From the NCBI GenBank assembly GCA_002794735.1, contig NBAZ01000006.1, positions 868,001-932,000 on the forward strand: 64,000 bases of DNA, written 5' to 3'. The first letter of the stretch is position 1. Each line of letters begins with the position of its first letter. The notes under the pieces were generated by a model that saw only the letters and a program-made list of their open reading frames with translations, made no database searches and was not told the origin of the DNA. A program made the position numbers and the translations under genes. This DNA is from Pyrrhoderma lamaoense. Its lineage: Eukaryota > Basidiomycota > Agaricomycetes > Hymenochaetales > Hymenochaetaceae. This document shows, in pieces, positions 33,177 to 51,709 of the stretch.

Positions 33177-34255
33177 AAAGCGATGGGAAACGTGGTCTTA
33201 TTATCCCTCATTCGATAAGTGTGTATCAGACTCTAATGCCAGAACCTAATACTTCGCATTCGGCCGAGTAGAATTGCCTAGATGATCAAGTAAAAGTGTA
33301 AAAAGGCCTCAGGCAAAGACCATAGGTATTCAGGGATGAGACTAAATACCTGAAAAGACCCTACAAATTTCTGACTGTAAAGGCAAAAGCAACCTGCTTG
33401 GGAAAATTGCATTTGTCTCAAACATTCTGGAAAAACGAATAAGCATTGGTGAAATGAAAGAAAAACAATTTAAAACCTTCCAACTTACATCACCCCTCTC
33501 TGTCAATCCTAACTAAAGACCAGTACACCCTTTAGTAAAGTAGGTTCGGACAATTAACAGTCCTAGTCGAGCTCACTTGGCGAGCACGATGCACCAGACG
33601 ATCGCTTTTGACTGTTAGTCGAATTGATCATTCAATGAATAAATGAATAACAGGGAAGAGAAGATAAGTAAAAAAAATTGATTAAAAAAGTCGATTAAGT
33701 GGCTTGCATCCTGAACGTCGGAGCCGCTCGCGGAACTTAGCATTCCTCGTGCACTTGGGCTCCAGCATGATGTAGGTTCCATAGAAACCAAGATCAAACA
33801 CTACAGAGCTGATATAGATAGTCTGACGTACATCCTCTCGTTTCAGATTTCAAGAGAGTGATGCCGAGAATTAGGGAGAAGTTAGTATTTGGCTCGGAGG
33901 GTTCGGGGCGACTCTCGAGGCGCAGTAGCTCAGGAGCACTAGAATGGAGTCACCTACAATGTCCTACTCTGGGTAAAATTTGTTTCAGCTGATGATTTAC
34001 TCAGGTTAAGGGGGACAAGAAAGGACACAATCAAGGAAAGGGAAAGGGGCACAATGGCTCAGGAGCACAGAATGACTGCCGATGAATTGATTAGTCTCCT
34101 CACTCTTTGATACGAAAAAGTGGGTACAAGTCGACGAAAGGACCTTGTTTGTATTAATCTAAGGAAACTCTGTGACAAAGAAAAACGATAGATGAGTACA
34201 CGGGACTGTACAACAATCAAGAACATGAGGTTAAAGCCGATAGTGGTTACGCCCT
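33177..34255. other. No gene recognised
   Basis: About 1.1 kb with no supported ORF, RNA gene or repeat. The right end presumably contains the zuotin 3' region. Confidence 0.4.
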
Positions 34256-35721
34256 TCAAGCTGTTCCAGCTTCGGCGGCCTCTTGAGCCTTCTTTGCAGC
34301 ACGACGTGCTTTCTTTTTTTCGTTCGCTAAACGCTCCTTCTCCTTCTTCGCCGCTGCTTTCTGCACTTTTTCCTTCTCTGCTTCTTCTTCAAGTCGTTTC
34401 TTCTCTGCTTCTTCCTCGAGACGTTTCTTCTCAGCTTCAGCAGCAGAAGGCTGGCCAGGTTTACCCGCACGCTTTTTCTGCTCTCGGGCAGCCTTTTCTT
34501 GCTGCTTAAACCTTTTGATACGAGGGTCTAGAGAAAGGGCAAGGTCAACACGCATCCGGAGTCGCGCGTTGTACTCCTTTTTACGACGTTGTCTCTCGGA
34601 TTTATTCTTTTTTTCAGTATAACGCTTATCATCACGGCTGCGATTTAAGGGGTAAAGATCCTTATGAGAAATCATACAAAGGCATAATGTGATGTAGAAT
34701 GTATCCTTACCTGTCGCTGCCTTCGTTAACTTCTTTGTCGTAATACTCGAAGGACTTCCAGCTATCAAAGTTGTACCAGAAGTCATAGAAACCTTCAACT
34801 TCTTCCTTGGTGCTATCCATTGTTCCCAGAAGAGGAACCGGTTCAATTTTGCTAAAGTGGGCCTCACGCTCGAATTCCGGAGCAAATAGTTTGAAGAACT
34901 GGTTCGGATCACTTTCTATGGCGCGCTTAGCTTCTTTCTCAGTCGGGTCGTTCTCCTCCAGCTCCTTATAGTAGGGATCCGCTGAGTCGAACTGACGACG
35001 TTTTTCGGCATTCGTAAGGACATCTAATGCCTTTTGAATACATTTGAAGAAGGAATCATCGTTTGCATTGCCGACAGCACCCGCCTTCTTGTCTGGGTGA
35101 TGTTTTAGCACCTTTTTTCTGTCTAATACACACGAAAAATTGAAACAATTAGACACCACTCTCATCATCCTTTCTAGAGGACAGTTTTGATCACATACGA
35201 GCAATTTTGATCTGGTCTTGTGTCGCCTTGTATCTTAAATGAGAGAGCCCAAGGACAGCATAGTGGTCTTGTTGCTGGTTATTTATTAAATTAGTATACC
35301 CATACAAATTAGAGAATAAACAAATAACAAACCTTCCACTCTTTTGGATTAAGGGATAGTAGCTCCTCAGGTTCTTCTTCATCACCAACTCCAAGATCAT
35401 CTTCGATGCCTTCGGCTTCCTCACTCTGTAAACGCTGTCGGCGTTCTGCCTCGTGCTTATCATGCTCTTCAAAAGTGTGGTTGTGAATCGATCGTCGTAC
35501 ATGAGCGAGGTATGCAGGTCCAACAGGGAGTAGAGTACGTTGTAATGGCTCTGGCAAAAGTTTGAAGGAGAGGATAGACATTATACTCAGTATGCATGTA
35601 ACCAATTGAAGAGGTGACTATGAGACTCACGAGATATCGTTTTCCCCGAGACCGCGTGCTCCTGAGACCATGATTCAGGTGTCGGTGGGGCGACTAGAGG
35701 CAAGTTGATGACGGTGGCCAT
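34256..35721 (-). CDS. ZUO1: Zuotin-type ribosome-associated J-domain protein
   Basis: Exons 35721-35631, 35550-35333, 35274-35199, 35122-34711 and 34637-34256 encode 392 residues. The order is the zuotin N-terminal motif (LPVGPAYLAHVRR), the block NPKEWK then QQDHYAVLGLSHLRYKAT, a J domain with the HPD tripeptide (VLKHHPDKK) and the zuotin homology domain (EGFYDFWYNFDSWKSFEY). It ends in a long Lys/Glu/Ala charged helix expected to contact ribosomal RNA. Zuotin pairs with SSZ1 and stimulates the ribosome-bound Hsp70 SSB on nascent chains. It lacks the SANT domains of animal DNAJC2, like yeast Zuo1. The first intron has an alternative donor/acceptor pair that also keeps frame, so residues 30-40 are uncertain. 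Confidence 0.93.
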
Positions 35722-36885
35722 CTTTTGTGTCTAAATTACAAAACAATGAAGTGTGTCTACTTCTGTAGACTTAATGCAGATTCGACTTGGGTTCACTAAA
35801 ATTATTCACTCACATGCTGTGACTTATCGGAATTTGTAAGCTAATTCTGTCACACTCATGTTATTTTATTGGTTCGATGAAACTCCGAGGCAACAAGTCG
35901 TTGTAAACTTATCAAATGATTGAAACATCTATTTCTTTAACAAATAATTTAAGTAAAGAGGGGGGAGGGATGGTTGTGAAGATGGAAAAGCTTGTCTATA
36001 TATAATTACTTTCGTTTTTTGTGCATAAGTTGACACTTGACTCGCACAAGATTGAACTGATCACTACTTAGCATTGTAGAGTAACTATAGAATGCAGGGA
36101 CGAGAATAAGATTGTAAGGAGTACTGTCTGAACTGGGAAGGAGGATAGATTCTTTGAAAAATGGCTAATTACTGCCAATATTGTAACAAGCGCCCTACAT
36201 CTACGGACCTCACCACACAATTCCCCCTATTTTCGGGAGAAAGGACAGGTATGTATCATAACAAATGAGGTCTCAGCTATAGGAGTTGTCTTGTAACCTG
36301 TTTCGACTAACACACAACACAGAAACTTGCATGCTGTGAAAAATGAAATTTGTGGCACCGAAAGTTATTTTTGTGGCGCAGTTCAATGTCGTAGATAAAT
36401 GGACGATACATTCAGGAAAACTAAGAGGATGAATCGGCAAGTTTGCTGGGACGTGTAAATGATTTAGAGTACATCTCAATCACAGAAGCAGACGGATCTA
36501 GCTTACACGGGTCAACATAAAACTTCTGAGAGTTTTAAAGTCGCCAAGAATACTCACTGCTGAGCACCCCGGGATCCTGTGCAGGCCTCTCAAAAGTGGG
36601 ACAGGAGTATTGAATACCGGTACGTCATACTTACAGCACAGCTCTATTTTTTTGAAGATGGCAGCATCTATATTATCCTGAACCTAGCATTCTTCAGCAT
36701 AGCAACCCTCAGGGGAGATGCAAGGGAATGATTGTTCCTCAGCTTTCATTAATCTGATAAACTAGAGCAGTACACGGGGAAGTCTAGGATCATGCTATGT
36801 GCAAAAAAACGAATTGTATAATTAACCTCAAGATAAAATCGAGAAAAAAGGACCAAGAAAAAAGTTGTTTTATAAACAAAGGAAT
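35722..36885. other. Intergenic, only a weak spliced micro-ORF
   Basis: The promoter of zuotin lies at the left. A possible 34-codon spliced ORF at 36161-36339 (+) starts MANYCQYCNKRP and has a good donor and a CTAAC branch site with CACAG acceptor. It is too short to call. Nothing else was seen. Confidence 0.35.
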
Positions 36886-37874
36886 CTACTCTCGTTGAAA
36901 GAGTGCCAAGAGACCCAGCCCCCCTAGTAGCGCAAATTTAAGTTGAGGGTAATCATTCTTGAAGTTACGAAGGGTATAGGTTAGAACGGAGGAGATCTTG
37001 GTAAAGACAACGATTTGAGCTCACCATAACTATTGTAACATAACCAATGTATGGTAAAAATCTTTTATTTATCTCGTGAATAAGGTGTTCGTATGATTAA
37101 GAGCTGAGCTTACCCGTCAACCTTTCCAATGATATGTCTTTTTTCTAACCATTGTAGTCCCTGATAGAGACCAATGTCGTCTTGTAAGTTATTGTCACCC
37201 TTAGTCAGTAATAGTTGTTTTTGTGCTAATGGTGCAGCAGCTATATGACTGTAGAAGTTACTTCAGTATTCCCAGTGCAATACAGTAGTCTATAAAATTG
37301 GGATAGGTATAAGAGAGTAATCTTATGTTGTATTTTCACTTCAACTCTCTCCATGGTTATAAGAAGCATTCGGAAATTGTACATGATTACGTCTTAGATC
37401 CACTTACTCTTCTGATATAACATCCCGGGTTTCAATTACTCGGTGGACAATGGGAATGTCGCCATTTGGGACTTTATAAACTGTGATGTCTCCTGTCTTA
37501 TACCGCTGCTCATAAGGGTTTGTAAGGAACAGTAAGTCGCCTCGATAGAACGCAGGTTCCATTGATCCACTGGATAGTTTTCAGCATCCGCCAATGGTTC
37601 GGGGGTTAAAAACTATGATGTCACTAGACAGGGATATCTTACTTGCCTCAGTACAACAACGATAGGGGATTCTGTGTTACACAATAGCCCTAAGCCTTTC
37701 CAGATCATAAGGCCTGATGCAATGACAGACGCGAAGTTAAGAGCCTGTAGCAACACCTATATCCAAAGAACATAGGTAACCTCCACAGTAAGAGTGAGTT
37801 GCTGGGTATTTTAAGCGTTGACGTACATAACGTATGCCAAGACGTCGTATGGTTTTGAGCTCTTCTCCGAACAT
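36886..37874 (-). CDS. SEC11: Signal peptidase complex catalytic subunit SEC11
   Basis: Six exons: 37874-37827, 37756-37647, 37569-37408, 37248-37114, 37061-37025 and 36957-36886. They encode 187 residues. Residues 1-16 are cytosolic ([16 protein letters not shown]), then comes the membrane anchor ([19 protein letters not shown]). The catalytic serine is in [12 protein letters not shown], the histidine in VHRVIE and the third catalytic acid in TKGDNN. The protein ends in a second hydrophobic segment. SEC11 cleaves signal peptides in the ER membrane, including those of the secreted enzymes in this window. The second intron begins AG|GCAAGT, a GC-AG intron. A GT donor four bases downstream would destroy the frame at the catalytic serine, so the GC donor is well supported. 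Confidence 0.95.
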
Positions 37875-38679
37875 TGTCAGTTGCAAGTATGTGTGCCCAA
37901 GAAGCAAATGAGAGAGAATCAGCGTCAGAGTCGAAGGTAACTAGTTTGTGGTATTCTCAGGCCCAACTGACACGAAATGACACGCTCTGGTTGGGGATCG
38001 CCACGTGAGCCGTTGCACGATTAGCTCTGGTCTCATGATCTGGGTACTTCACATGTATTCAATACAGTATTGTTGATACCATTTCCTACTTATCCCTCCG
38101 CTAATGCTTTGCTCCTTTGAATCTACTAGTGACAATCGGTTGGCTGTCGACACTACGGCTCAGATATATTCGCAAAGCTTTTCAGACACATGTAATATCA
38201 TCCAAAAAAGGCAAGCCATGAAACACATAAATCGCTTTTTCCAGAATTGTATTGATATTACAGAATGTTTGCTTCTCCTGCAGTATACAACCGCTTAGAT
38301 TCCTGACGTATGAAGAAGGACCAGAAAAACTCTCAAGGTATTACGATCTGTAATCAGGATTTAAATGGAAGAGAAGCTCCAGAAAATTCGCTTCAGAGAC
38401 ACGAAAAGCGTAATACACTACGGAATGGTTTGTATTACAAACTCACTACATGCATATACTTTACAACATACAATAATAGCACTTCAAACTCCTTTGAAGG
38501 ACAAAATGAACAAACACATAAATCGAATAAATTTAAAAAGCAAGAAAAGAAAAACCCTGATCGAACGGAAATTGTCCAAAAAACCCAAAGAAATGTTAAG
38601 TAACTTCCTTAGAAATCATTTCTAAAGAGAATATTCTAATTGTTAGTAGATCATAATAAGGAGGAATCAAGATTTTGAC
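37875..38679. other. Intergenic, nothing recognised
   Basis: Spacer between SEC11 and manganese peroxidase 1, both on the minus strand. An A-rich open frame at 38310-38625 (+) lacks coding character. Confidence 0.4.
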
Positions 38680-45505
<6,826 letters not shown>

Positions 45506-48237
45506 TCAAGTCCACCAGGCACTCTTAAAATCCGCAGCTCCTCGGTTGTCCTTCATGTTACAATCTTCCTCGCCAAATCCAGTTATTCCCATTCCAGTTC
45601 CTAGCTGCGCCTTCTTACCATGTTTCTGGTGAAACTCAGAAGCACGATGGTGCACTAATTTGATACCACCATTTTCAGTAAGCCATTGATTGACGTTGTC
45701 TTCATCGGCATCGTCTAGAAGTCTTTCTCCTGGTCGTTCTACAAATTCGTAGGATGTGTTCCTTGGGTTAATTGGAGCTTGTCTATTAGGTAAGAACGCT
45801 TTTTGGACAGGGACAGTACGTATATTTTAGTTTCTTGTTCACACTGATATCTAAAGAAGAAGAAGGGATGTCCACCTACGTGGTCTAGCCTTTGAAAATA
45901 TGGAGGTCCAGTCTCGTTGTGAACTATCAAATGAGAGTATCAATCAATCAATCTTCAATATCCGTTTCTTTTCTTTGTCAGGTTTCATCATTCAAAACTC
46001 ACAATTCGGAAAAGTAGGAGTGTGATTTTATGGCATGTCCCCGAAGACGATCAGTCGGATTGTAAACTATCAACTAACCAATAAAGGGAGGTTTATTTCT
46101 AATCAACCCCTGTAAAGATCATGAATCCCTTGATTTGAGTACTAACCTCAGACAGTAGTGAACGTAAACCGGGGTAAGCGGAAACAAGGACAAGCCGATC
46201 TAATTCAATTTGACCGGCTTGAACTTTCCGAGCAGACTCTTCATCGTCAACATCGTCAACAAGATCCTGACAACAACAAGACAAATGTTATTATAGCTAG
46301 AATATACACATGGTGATATATTCCTATTGATTACCTGTCCTGATGCTAGTTCAAATAAAGTGATACCCAGACTCCAGAAATCAGCCGCACGCCCAATGTT
46401 CTGCCCATCACGACCATCAAGGACTTCGGGAGCGGCGTACCGTAAAGTCAAGATAGGTGCATGCTTACTTTGCCGTCGTTGTTGATGTACCAAATCTTCG
46501 CCGACATCATCGGCGTTTACTTGTAAGGTAGCCGGAGGTGTTGGAATAGAAGTCCTAGCCACATCCGATAGGAAGTGAGACCCTCCGTAATCTGTTAATA
46601 CACAATGACCATCAGAATCAACGAGGATATTAGTTGGCTTCACATCATGGTGTACTATGCCCATGTCATGAAGAACAAGAATAGCGATAATCTGGGAGAT
46701 CAAGATGGCGCTCCATCAGTAGGTATATTTAAAAATATAAGTCTCAGAGATTTGAATGTCGGGAATACTTACCACTTCAGCTACCATCAATTTGAATTGA
46801 TAAGGGTCTCGAAGCTCGGGGAACATATCTAGGCCTCTCCCAAGATCACCTCCGTTATAGTAATTCTAAATCCAATGTTAGTCAATTTGTAGTTGAAGTC
46901 TTCCAAGTATCAAGATAGAAATTTTGAAAAAAAGAGAACAAATAAACTGACAAGGACCATATGCACATTGCCTCTATACTGCCACACCCAGTCTTTCATC
47001 GTCGCTGCACAAGCAAGGAATGGTATCTCGGACTTTTCCGCTTCCCGTAGTCTTCGAAGAACTTTCACCTCATTCGCAACACTCTTCGCCTCTCTTCGGC
47101 TACGGATTCGCCTTAGAGCAATTACTTTCACCGCATACTGGTTGTGCGTGCCCAGATGTAAGGCTAAAAGCACCTTCCCAAATCCTCCCTCTCCGATAAG
47201 CCCACCGAATTGGTATTCGAATGGATAAACAGAAGGGGTGAGTATGGAGATAGGTAGAAGCCAGGAGCCGCCCCGAATGTGTGGATGGTGAGCTCGCCGA
47301 GTGCTTCTCGTTGGGAATTCATTTTCGAAGGTGTTGTCTTGTGTCGTTGGAAAGCGCTCTTGTTTACCCCCTTGTCCGTGGACCGGGGAGCTTTAGATTC
47401 GTTATCGTGAGGGACTCGAATTGGCCATGACAATAACGAAGAGCTGTATTGGTTAGCAAAGAGTTCTGATAAACCTGGTGTAGGAGGACGTGGAGGACGA
47501 ATAGGGGCAGTAGTAGCCACAGCTTCAGAAACTAGATTAGGTTCAGATGAATTTGTCGTGGTCAATGCTTGTCCAAGATCCAAAATAGAACTTTCCGAAG
47601 TCAATGAAACTTTTGATCCAGTTGGAGTTACATAGATTTCATGTTCAGCGGACGCAATACTACAGTTATCCCCTAAATTATCTTCATCTTCACTATCATT
47701 ATGGCGACTATCAATCTCATCTTCTTCCGTCAGGTCCATCAACAGTGCCGAGTTTTGGAGAGGAACATTGCTGAGCGAGAACGTCTCTGTGTGGGATGTG
47801 AGACTAGGTAGAGTTACCCCACTCAGCGGTCTGGCTTCATGTCCACTATCAATACCATGACTCTCGTGTAATTCTTCTGGTATGGCTTCTAGGATATGTA
47901 TATCATGAGTATCATTATCATGCAGGTCATGATCTTCCGACTCGTCAGTCTCATCTCTAGTTTCTCCAAAGTCACATCCAAATGCATCTCGCTCGTGGTC
48001 AGGCCGCATTTCGAAAGTTATGTTCTCTGTTATGATAATACCTGGAACTCCAGACTGTTCCGGATAAGGGGGTGGTCCTACACCTAGTAAACTTGAAGAT
48101 TCATCCTCGTTCCCTTCGAAAAGATTTCCTTTGCCCTCAATTGCTTCCTGTATCGCCCTAAACTTCCGTTTTGACAGCTTCCTGGAGGTGGACGTACGTC
48201 GCAACCGGTGAGTCATAGACTTCAGTTCTTTCAGCAT
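45506..48237 (-). CDS. Atypical protein kinase with long disordered N-terminus, one frameshift
   Basis: Exons 48237-46952, 46865-46773, 46691-46335, 46266-46147, 46073-46003, 45923-45880 and 45798-45506; about 754 residues once one base is added. Residues 1-315 are acidic and Ser/Thr-rich. The kinase domain has the Gly loop GEGGFGKV, the lysine in YAVKVIAL, the helix C Glu in NEVKVL, catalytic HHDVKPTN, metal-binding DYGG and LRYAAPEVL. The Arg of HRD is His and DFG is DYG. A charged insertion (SIPTPPATLQVNADDVGED) sits between DYG and APE. The C-terminal part resembles AGC-kinase tails (TDRLRGHAIKSHSYF, RDWTSIF). Near 47275-47285 the frame shifts: the N-terminal frame reads TIHTFGAAPG, but HIRGGSWLLP leads into the Gly loop, so one base appears missing. 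Substrates are unknown. Confidence 0.85.
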
Positions 48238-49338
48238 AGTTGTCAAGAACGTCCGACGCTCTTGTTACAGTGAGAAAGAAGAAGATTCAACAAAAAGGAT
48301 CCTTGGTGACGTATGATCTCAGGTAGGTAAGATCGCGATCACGGTGTCCAGCACTCCCCGAGGTAGAAAAAATGTAGCAACTTTCCTTCCGCCCTGCTTA
48401 GGAAAAGATCAAATTAGAGTCCGAGGGAGGGCGAGATTGAAAGGATCGATAGGTAAGAAGTTTCAAAAACAAGAACTCCCGATACAAGAACAACGAAAAA
48501 TGGAATGATGAAAATCTTTTAGAACAAAAATAAAGGTGTTGGTATTCGGGAGTGAAGGCCTTGTATAAGAACGAACAAAATCAGAAGAAAAGGTATATAA
48601 AATGAGCAAAAGCAGGGTCCGGTCGGTCCAATGTCATTTAATTTGAAAAAACTAAGAATGGAGCTGTCAAAGGGAGGAATTAGAATCTTTAGTCAGAAGG
48701 AAATGATGAGGGATGGATGGACAGATAAATGGATGGAATGGGTGGATAATTTGTGTTTTGCTCTGACGCACACATCTAATAATAACTTCAATCAAAAAGA
48801 TCAATGCTGGCTGTCCATCCAGTTGCCGAAGGCGAATAAGGTTTCTCGAACAGCTCCGATTTGAAGGTCTGACACTGTTCCAACTGTTAGCCAGCACAGA
48901 GAAGAAGAGGTAGTAACGGATTGATGAGGCGCCACTGGTGCGGGTGTCAGGATCAAGATATAAAGGAATAGAAAGAGAGAGATAGAAATTAGAATGCGGC
49001 GCAGTAGGTAGGTAGGCAGGAGAGGGGGTGAGGCACTGCTAGCACTAACTATTGGAAGAATTCCTCACGATTATACATACCGAAGGACCATGATCCATGA
49101 GTGAGTTAGTTACTGTATTAGCGCTAGCTAGAAACTATGTATAACCACGCATCGAGAAACTCCGGCCCCATGATATTCAATATTTGGTATGAGAATAATT
49201 GAATATCGGCCAGTTGCTCTCCATCACGTGGAGACCTAGACACGGAGGACACAGTCGTCATGCTGATCACTAGTCTACTAAACCTCAGCCTAGTCGTCGT
49301 CCTGGCAATTTGTTTCCGTGTCGAGGGTCCTTGAAATA
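48238..49338. other. Upstream region of kinase gene, nothing recognised
   Basis: No ORF with family motifs. The short frames 48631-48864 (+) and 48667-48897 (-) overlap antisense and look like chance. Confidence 0.4.
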
Positions 49339-49711
49339 TCAATTTTTTTCAGCCCAATCAATAGCCGCCAAGCACCCAACATACTTCCCGCTTTCGTATT
49401 GAGCCGGTGCTCTGTTACTAATAGTGTTCAGGTACAAGGTCCAAAGTAATAATCCCTTGGGGACGATAAAGTTACGATTGAAGACTTCGGAATAGGGGAT
49501 GGAAGGCGGGGATGAGGATCTTTCTGACCCGTTCTTGCTACTGGGAAGTAGATCTCGCTCCATCGAGGTCCAATTCACTATTAATATCAAAAAAGTGCAA
49601 TCATTAATAACAAGTTTAAGAAACGGTTAAGTCCAGCCGAGTTTAGTCATGAAGATCTTACTCACAACAACGACAAAATACCACGCTAGTACAAGTCGAG
49701 TATGAGTTCAT
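49339..49711 (-). CDS. Possible two-exon small protein, unrecognised
   Basis: An ATG at 49711 opens a 46-nt exon (MNSYSTCTSVVFCRC) with donor GTGAGT. The acceptor TTAATAG at 49578 joins in phase to 49577-49339, giving 94 residues that end AAIDWAEKN. The second exon has a moderately hydrophobic stretch (FIVPKGLLLWTLYLNTI). Good splice signals and phase support it, but no family is recognised. An upstream frame at 49708-49932 with another hydrophobic run could be an alternative 5' exon. Confidence 0.3.
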
Positions 49712-50524
49712 CTTGATCCGTGTGAAATATATTGATGTTCTATTGGATTTCTTTTAATCTTACTTCCCCGACCGTGAAGATCATCTGGCGGGGAGGCGAG
49801 GCGGGAAAATACGATAATTGCTATGCTCGAGAGCAACAAAAATTGAATTGAAATGGATGGAACGTTCCAAATTGAATTCCAGTACTTAATTGCTGTTCCC
49901 TCGTATGAAATGTGGGTAAATATAAGTAACATATGGACATCTTGAGCGGGCGCTCGAAAGTCCGTACAAATTAATATTTTTTAAGATTTATTGATGTTTT
50001 CGAACTATTTTAGTGACAGCACTGTCTTCATCCCTTAGGGTTTCTTAGCGATTCTCGAAAGGCAAATCTTGAGAAAGAGAATTTATGATTGCACTAATAA
50101 TACAACTTGTGTTTGAGCTGAGCGGTGTGTGTGGAGAGAGAATCTGTAATAGTTTCATCAAGCCATTAATATCGGTTCGAGGCTTTGTTTAAAATTAATA
50201 CGAAAAAGAGATACTTGACTACCGGTCATTTCGGGTCAGATCAATCATCTTTGGAGGACTTCCAAAGATAAAAACAAAGTTCAATTTGAAAAAGGAGAAA
50301 AGAGTAATCATTGAAGAGTCAAAAAGGGTCAAAACCCTAGCATTAAAGATGAGGTGCTCCTAGAGAAGTGTAAGTCAGCTTATGAATACTGGGACTGAAG
50401 GTTGTATACCTGGAAATCAATCCCCGTCTCGTGAAGAAAGGGGAATCATCATATCATTCAAGTCTCCTTTTATTTCCTTGACCATCCTAACCAGGACGAC
50501 CAACTCGATCCACTCCTGGCTTTA
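49712..50524. other. No gene recognised
   Basis: AT-rich spacer containing the open frame 49708-49932 (-) noted above and the 3' region of RCF1. No RNA gene or repeat was seen. Confidence 0.4.
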
Positions 50525-51089
50525 TCATTTTCCGAGGATATGGATTGCTTCAGCACCAGACGTGGGAGAAGGTACGGACGTGCCCATAGCACTAGATCCA
50601 CTCAGCACCGTCTCACCACTTTCCACCCGATGCGCCTCCTCCGCCGCTCTAAGCCTCTTCTCAAATTCTTGATGTTCCCAAGGAGCCGAATCAGCAGCAG
50701 TAACCTGTTGTTTCTTCTTATAAGCATTCCCAGTGAGTACGCCTACGCCAACTTCTTGTACTCCTGCTACTACGATAGCAACGATGGTCAAACCCTGTGC
50801 AAGAACTCGAGCACGTAACCATCTTTGATACCCAATCGTATCACGTTGCTGCATCCTTTTGAACGCGACCGATAGTGCTCCGACTGTTGCGACCATACCT
50901 ACACGTAAAACTTGCTTAGTTTTATTTATTTTAAGAATATTGTATACTCTTCCCTCATAGAGGAAATTACTAAAAGTTGTTAAGAGAGGAGTAAAACGTA
51001 CCTATCGGGATGAGAGGATGCCTCCTCATCTGTCTACCTATTTTATCAATAAACGTAGGTTGCTTCGGAGCATCATATTCGTCCTCCAT
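50525..51089 (-). CDS. RCF1: Respiratory supercomplex factor 1 (HIG1 domain)
   Basis: Exons 51089-51002 and 50898-50525 encode 153 residues. The N-terminus MEDEYDAPKQPTFIDKIG leads into the HIG1 domain: HPLIPIGMVATVGALSVAF as the first membrane helix and the signature QRWLRARVLAQGLTIVAIVV containing the second. The tail is Glu/Lys-rich and then Ser/Gly-rich. RCF1 sits in the inner mitochondrial membrane and assists cytochrome c oxidase assembly and the complex III-IV supercomplex. The intron falls inside the first helix, in the codon of IG. Length and layout agree with yeast Rcf1 (159 residues). Confidence 0.94.
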
Positions 51090-51709
51090 TTTCCCTAGTC
51101 GTCCCAAAGAAAGCGGTAATGGAAAGCGACTCGTATAGCTGTATAGCTGTTAATTCCGAGTTTCCTCAGAAGGATGCGAAGATTCGGAAACGAGTCTACA
51201 CGTGACCGGTTTCACTTCCGGTACAAGGCGCTTTACTAATAACCATACTCTTACAATAAGTTACATCATAGCTCATGCTATGGAAAACCAGCAACTTAGT
51301 AGTACTGTTCGAAACCGTGATGACCGAAACTCACGTAGTGAAGACTCTCTACACTTATGTGAACAGTTTTGATCTTTTCCGTAAAGGATAAAAGTATAGT
51401 TATTGGGCTAAAAAAAGTATATAAATACAAAAATATGCGAAAATCGTAAAAAAAGGATCATGAATGGACTATAAACTTGATGCTAGATGAACCATTGTTG
51501 TGTTAAGTGTACAGAATTAGGATGAAAGGGAAAGCGAAAAAAGATTCCTGTGCGTATACATGATTTAAGATTTCGCATAATTTTTTTTGGCTAATCACTT
51601 CAAAAAAAAGTCGATTCCGAAGTACTTTCTTCCAGGTGTGAGTGCTACTGAAGGTAGTTACCATGACCTTATTAAGAAGAGAAAAACCGTGGTTTAACCC
51701 TTTATCACT
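51090..51709. other. Spacer between RCF1 and PDK, nothing recognised
   Basis: Contains the RCF1 promoter at the left and the PDK 3' region at the right. No other feature was seen. Confidence 0.4.

Noticed and set aside
34192..34509. Plus-strand frame antisense to the zuotin tail
   Set aside because: Mirror of the Lys/Glu/Ala charged helix of zuotin, giving a Leu/Ser-rich shadow.
37641..37647. GT donor (GTAAGA) for SEC11 intron 2
   Set aside because: Its use would put the next exon out of frame and lose the SGSMEP active-site serine; the GC donor four bases upstream is the only one that fits.
38310..38625. Lys/Asn-rich plus-strand frames
   Set aside because: A-rich intergenic sequence between SEC11 and peroxidase 1; no conserved features.
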